This document shows positions 60,554-64,000 of a stretch of 64,000 bases of DNA, piece by piece. This DNA comes from Variovorax gossypii (GTDB lineage: Bacteria; Pseudomonadota; Gammaproteobacteria; Burkholderiales; Burkholderiaceae_C): NCBI RefSeq assembly GCF_003965815.1, contig NZ_RXOE01000004.1:62001-126000 (forward strand). Reading direction: 5' to 3'. Under the pieces are notes generated by a model. That model was not told the DNA's origin and ran no database searches. It saw only the letters and a program-made list of their open reading frames with translations. Every line of letters starts with the position of its first letter. The stretch's first letter is position 1. The position numbers were made by a program, and so were the translations under genes.

Positions 60554-62146
60554 GTGACCTTCCGAAGAACCGCCAACAGTCTGGTTTTCCGTCTCCTCGT
60601 CATGGGCCTGGCGATGGCGCTCGTCGGCACCGCGGCCAGCTACATCCAGCTCACCCGCTTCCTGCGGGAGGACCTGACGAAGTCGGTGGCGACGCAGCAG
60701 ACGGCGCTGGCCGCCTACGTGGCCCGCGACGTGGACAACTACATCGTCGAGCGGCTGTCCTTCCTGGAACGACTGGCCCTCGCCCTGCCGCCGGAACTCA
60801 TGTCGCAGCCCCGGCAACTGCATGCGTGGCTGGCGGAGCGAGGCGCGCTGAGCGACCTCTTCCCGCTGGGCCTGGCGGTCGCCGACATCGACGGCAAGCG
60901 GCTCGACGACTCCGGACAAATCACAACGGACAGTCCGGAATTCACCGCCGCATCCGCCGGGCGGCGCGCCGTGGGCCGGCCACGGGCCACGGCCTCGCAG
61001 CACTCGGCCCTGCCCATGGGCGTGCCCGTGCGCAACGCCGCCGGCCAAGTCATCGCAGTGCTGCTCGGCATGGCGGACCTCACGGCCGACGGCCTGCTCG
61101 ACCACCTGCAGGAGGGGCGCGTGGGCCAGAACGGCGGCATCCTGGTGATCTCGCCGCGCGACCGCCTCTTCGTCGCCTCGACGGACGTCTCGATGTCCCT
61201 CAAGCCGACGCCGGCCGATGGCGTGAACCTGCTGCACGACCGCGCCATGGCGGGCTTTCGCGGCAGCGGCACGACGCGCAACGCCCGGGGCATCGACGAG
61301 ATATCCGCCATCGCGTCGGTGCCCAGCGCCGGCTGGTTCGTGGTGGCGCGGCTGCCGGTCTCGGAAGCGCTGGCGCCGGTGGCGCGCATGCAGACCTTCA
61401 TCCTGCAGCAACGCGCGCCCGCCGTGACCGCGGTGCTGCTCGTGATCGGCCTGATCATGACCTGGCTGCTGCGGCCGCTCTTCCGCGCCGCCGACCAGGC
61501 CGACCGCATGACCCGCGGCGAACTCGCGCTGGCGCCGCTGCGGGTGGTGCGCGACGACGAGATCGGGCACCTCACGCAGGCCTTCAACCGTCTGCTGGCC
61601 AAGCTCGTCGACAACCAGGAGGCGCTGGCGCACCTCGCTCACCACGACGCGCTGACCGGCCTGCCCAACCGCCAGCTGCTGCGCGACCGGCTGCAGCAGG
61701 CGCTGGCCCACGCCGGGCGGCACGGGCACCAGGTGGCCGTGCTCTACCTGGATCTCGACGGATTCAAGAGCCTCAACGACACCTTCGGCCACGAGGCGGG
61801 CGACAAGGCCCTCGGGGAAATCGCGCGCCGCCTGCAGTGCCTGGTGCGGCAGACCGACACCGTGGCGCGCATCGGGGGCGACGAATTCGTGCTGCTCGCC
61901 ACCGGCCTCAAGGCGCCGGCGGAACAGGGCGCGCTGGTGCTGGCGCAGCGATGCATCGACGCCATTGCCGCGCCGCTGCCGCAGGAACTGGCCGGCATGG
62001 CGATCGGCGCGTCGATCGGCATCGCCCTGGGCAACGGGAGCGAAACCCCGCAGGACCTGCTCGCCGCGGCCGACAAGGCGATGTACCGGGCCAAGCAGGG
62101 CGGGCGCGGCAGCTATGCGATGACGGGCGTGGCGACCGGGACGTAA
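60554..62146 (+). CDS. Membrane diguanylate cyclase (sensor-HAMP-GGDEF)
   Basis: The 530-residue protein starts at GTG. TM1 is at about 12-31, followed by a large periplasmic double-Cache-like sensor region (about 32-285), TM2 at about 290-310, HAMP, and a GGDEF domain (about 365-530). The catalytic GGDEF is intact in ARIGGDEFVLL. An RxxD inhibitory site (RQTD) lies five residues before it, so product inhibition is expected. It makes cyclic-di-GMP. There is no EAL domain. It stands alone, 123 bases after the OlsB-like gene. Confidence 0.93.
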   Translation: MTFRRTANSLVFRLLVMGLAMALVGTAASYIQLTRFLREDLTKSVATQQTALAAYVARDVDNYIVERLSFLERLALALPPELMSQPRQLHAWLAERGALSDLFPLGLAVADIDGKRLDDSGQITTDSPEFTAASAGRRAVGRPRATASQHSALPMGVPVRNAAGQVIAVLLGMADLTADGLLDHLQEGRVGQNGGILVISPRDRLFVASTDVSMSLKPTPADGVNLLHDRAMAGFRGSGTTRNARGIDEISAIASVPSAGWFVVARLPVSEALAPVARMQTFILQQRAPAVTAVLLVIGLIMTWLLRPLFRAADQADRMTRGELALAPLRVVRDDEIGHLTQAFNRLLAKLVDNQEALAHLAHHDALTGLPNRQLLRDRLQQALAHAGRHGHQVAVLYLDLDGFKSLNDTFGHEAGDKALGEIARRLQCLVRQTDTVARIGGDEFVLLATGLKAPAEQGALVLAQRCIDAIAAPLPQELAGMAIGASIGIALGNGSETPQDLLAAADKAMYRAKQGGRGSYAMTGVATGT

Positions 62147-62167
62147 GCCCTGGCGCCGCTTCGGCTC

Positions 62168-63046
62168 CTACGCCGGCATGTCGGTACGCGGCAGCCGCAG
62201 GTGCTTCTTCAGCGTCTCGAACACCTGCCGCGTGACCGGGTTCACCACGTGGCTGCGCACGTAGAGGTAGTAGGCCAGGTCGGGCAGCCTGGGCATGCCG
62301 TCGCCCGCGCCGAGCACGCGCAGGCCGGCGTCGAGCTGCTCCACGCCGCGCGCCGTCACGCCCAGCCCGGCTCGCAGCGCGGCCTTGATGCCGATCAGGC
62401 TCGACGAGGTGTAGCGCGGCGTCCAGGCCACGCCCGCCGTGTCGAGCGCCTCGTGGCCGATGCGGCGGAAGATGCTGGGCCCGTCGGCCATGATGAGCGG
62501 CACCGGCTTGGTCGGGTCGTGCACGTAGCTCGCGGCGCACAGCCACACGGTGGGCGAGTTGCGCAGCACCACGCCCTCGAACTGCGACTGCGCGTCGGCT
62601 CGGTTGGAGATGATCATGTCGACCTCGCCGCTCTTGAGCGAAGTCATCAGGTAGGGGCTGCGGCCGATGTGGATGTCCAGCTGCAGCAGCGGCGAGGTGC
62701 GCGCCACCTCGGCCAGCAGCAGCGGCAGCATGGTCTCGGCCACGTCGTGCGGCGCGCCGATGCGCAGGTTGCCCTCCAGCTGCCCCTGCCGCAGGCTGCG
62801 CAGCGCCTCGTCGTTCAGCGCCAGCATGTGGTGCGCGTAGGTGAGCAGCCTCTCGCCGTGCTCCGTCAGCCGCTTCTGCCGGCCCTGCTTGACGAACAGC
62901 GGGTGGCCGATCTGCTCTTCCAGCCGCTGCATCTGCTGCGTGATGGCCGACTGCGTGCGCCCCAGGTGCACGGCGGCGGCGGCAAAGCTGTGGAGGCTGA
63001 CGACGGCCGCGAAGGAGCGCAGCAACTCGAGATCTAGCGTGGGCAT
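62168..63046 (-). CDS. LysR family transcriptional regulator
   Basis: The protein has 292 residues. The N-terminal helix-turn-helix reads LDLELLRSFAAVVSLHSFAA, then LGRTQSAITQQMQRLEEQIG. The effector domain begins at about residue 92 (GNLRIGAPHDVAETMLPLL). It is divergent from the thiol dioxygenase gene, with a T-N11-A palindrome directly upstream of its start. It probably controls the dioxygenase-rhodanese unit in response to a thiol or sulfur metabolite. Confidence 0.92.
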   Translation of the reverse strand: MPTLDLELLRSFAAVVSLHSFAAAAVHLGRTQSAITQQMQRLEEQIGHPLFVKQGRQKRLTEHGERLLTYAHHMLALNDEALRSLRQGQLEGNLRIGAPHDVAETMLPLLLAEVARTSPLLQLDIHIGRSPYLMTSLKSGEVDMIISNRADAQSQFEGVVLRNSPTVWLCAASYVHDPTKPVPLIMADGPSIFRRIGHEALDTAGVAWTPRYTSSSLIGIKAALRAGLGVTARGVEQLDAGLRVLGAGDGMPRLPDLAYYLYVRSHVVNPVTRQVFETLKKHLRLPRTDMPA

Positions 63047-63047
63047 A

Positions 63048-63064
63048 CATCAATTTTATTAATG
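63048..63064. promoter_or_regulatory. LysR-type T-N11-A site
   Basis: CATCAAT-TTT-ATTAATG is a near-perfect dyad (one mismatch) in AT-rich sequence, with the LysR consensus T-N11-A (T63050 to A63062). It lies one base before the LysR start codon and 88 bases before the divergent dioxygenase gene. The position favours autoregulation by the LysR protein. Confidence 0.65.
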
Positions 63065-63152
63065 TGTTTACTGCGTCGGCTGGATTGTTGCGTCACGCCC
63101 CCGTCACTACAGTGGATGCACACGAAACAGGCAACCCCACTGGAGAAACCGC

Positions 63153-63743
63153 ATGAGCACCCCATCCGAGCAACGCAGCCGGGCCGTCGAGGCGTCCATC
63201 GCCGAGATGAAGAAAGCCATCGGCGGCGCTGAAGCCACCCGCGAAAAACTCGACGTGGTGCTCGATTCGCTGCAAGGCCTGGCCGCGCACACCGAATACT
63301 GGGGCGCCGCCGACTTCCCACCGCCCGAGGCCGGTGAGCACCAGGCCCGCTACCTGATCGCCGAGGACCCGGACCAGAGCTATGCGCTCTACCTGAACGT
63401 GATGCGCCCGGGCAAGAAGATCGTTCCGCACAACCACACGACCTGGGCCTGCATCGCGGCCGTGGAAGGCACCGAGCACAACCGCGTGTACGAGCGCACC
63501 GACGACGGCAGCGTGCCGGGCGTGGGCAAGCTGAAGCAGACCGAGCTGGTGGTCGTCGCGCCGGGCAAGGGCATCGCGCTGATGCCCGAGGACATCCACT
63601 CGGTCGAGATCCAGGGCGAGCAGGTCATCCGCCACCTGCACATGTACGGCCGCGCCCTCGAGACGCTGAACAGCCGCACCGCCTACGACCTGGCTGCCGG
63701 CACGTACCAGACCATGGGCATCGGCGTGCAGACGCGCCGCTAG
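63153..63743 (+). CDS. Cysteine dioxygenase-type thiol dioxygenase
   Basis: The 196-residue cupin has a three-histidine iron site: His93-x-His95 ([21 protein letters not shown]) and His149 ([10 protein letters not shown]). This is the arrangement of bacterial cysteine and 3-mercaptopropionate dioxygenases, which add O2 to a thiol to give a sulfinate. Length is normal for the family. Whether cysteine or 3-mercaptopropionate is preferred cannot be told from sequence alone. The rhodanese gene starts 87 bases downstream in the same direction and supports a sulfur-catabolic unit. Confidence 0.87.
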   Translation: MSTPSEQRSRAVEASIAEMKKAIGGAEATREKLDVVLDSLQGLAAHTEYWGAADFPPPEAGEHQARYLIAEDPDQSYALYLNVMRPGKKIVPHNHTTWACIAAVEGTEHNRVYERTDDGSVPGVGKLKQTELVVVAPGKGIALMPEDIHSVEIQGEQVIRHLHMYGRALETLNSRTAYDLAAGTYQTMGIGVQTRR

Positions 63744-63830
63744 CCGCGGCTTCCCCATTCACATCCCTTCCTCATGCGGGCCGCGCGCCGTGGCCCCGCA
63801 GGACTTCGTTCGTCCCGACGACTTTCCCTC

Positions 63831-64000
63831 ATGACTTCCTTCATCGACCCGAAGACCCTCAAATCCTGGCTGCACGACGGCGGCGAGATCGCATTGCTCG
63901 ACGTGCGCGAGCACGGCCAGTACGGCGAGGCGCACCTGTTCTACGGCATCCCCCTGCCCTTCAGCCGGCTGGAGCTCGACGCGCCGCGCCTCGTGCCGCG
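63831..64000 (+). CDS. Rhodanese-domain sulfurtransferase, N-terminal part (partial)
   Basis: The gene runs off the window after 56 complete codons. The visible peptide MTSFIDPKTLKSWLHDGGEI followed by ALLDVREHGQYGEAHL is the first half of a rhodanese domain (LLDVRE core). The catalytic cysteine lies beyond the window. Multi-domain rhodaneses often follow thiol dioxygenase genes in Burkholderiales, where they may handle sulfite or sulfane sulfur. This linkage is inference. Confidence 0.8.
   Translation, partial: MTSFIDPKTLKSWLHDGGEIALLDVREHGQYGEAHLFYGIPLPFSRLELDAPRLVP

Overview
The window is high-GC, densely coded DNA with very short intergenic gaps. The gene content is typical of a soil or plant-associated betaproteobacterium of the Burkholderiales, most likely Comamonadaceae of the Variovorax/Acidovorax type: several tripartite-tricarboxylate (Bug/TctC) receptors, NMT1-type ABC receptors, many one-gene regulators divergent from small catabolic operons, and an OlsB-like acyltransferase. 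This assignment is inference from gene content. No rRNA, tRNA, CRISPR array, prophage or complete insertion sequence was seen.

Layout. 1-8 kb: end of a malic enzyme gene, then a hydantoin-type catabolic set (Asp/Glu/hydantoin racemase, DUF917 protein, OPT transporter) divergent from an IclR regulator, and an NMT1-type ABC importer. 7.6-12.3 kb: a GntR regulator with a duplicated operator, a fumarase-superfamily lyase, a Bug receptor and a class II fumarase. 12.3-23.5 kb: a complete type I secretion locus: LuxR-type regulator, 1226-residue repeat protein, two tandem ABC exporters, membrane-fusion protein and TolC-like channel. 23.5-31.7 kb: an operon encoding a response regulator, a hybrid histidine kinase and a 1879-residue fusion of a GMC oxidoreductase, an alpha/beta-hydrolase and a PhoD-like phosphatase. 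31.8-35.5 kb: phospholipase D-like lipoprotein, cupin, YihY protein, and a non-coding 262-bp palindromic element with long terminal inverted repeats.

35.5-47.2 kb: an envelope-oriented stretch with two OmpR-type two-component systems, an acyltransferase-3 protein, a PAP2 phosphatase and an LpxO-like dioxygenase, interrupted by a threonine aldolase/Bug/LysR unit. 47.2-52.7 kb: an imine reductase divergent from an HxlR/serine-hydrolase pair, then an Lrp regulator divergent from dadA. 52.7-56.5 kb: a Rieske oxygenase divergent from an NMT1 receptor/deaminase pair, with mirror-image control elements between them, followed by a ureD that has no urease genes beside it. 56.6-60.4 kb: a compact operon of a haem-oxygenase-like diiron oxidase, a methyltransferase, an ATP-grasp protein and an OlsB-like acyltransferase, which looks like an uncharacterised biosynthetic pathway. 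60.5-64 kb: a diguanylate cyclase, and a LysR regulator divergent from a thiol dioxygenase and a rhodanese.

Most promising for new biology: the three-enzyme fusion with its own two-component system; the oxidase/methyltransferase/ATP-grasp/acyltransferase operon; the secretion locus with two exporters and a substrate without obvious RTX nonapeptides; and the mirrored Rieske/receptor control region.
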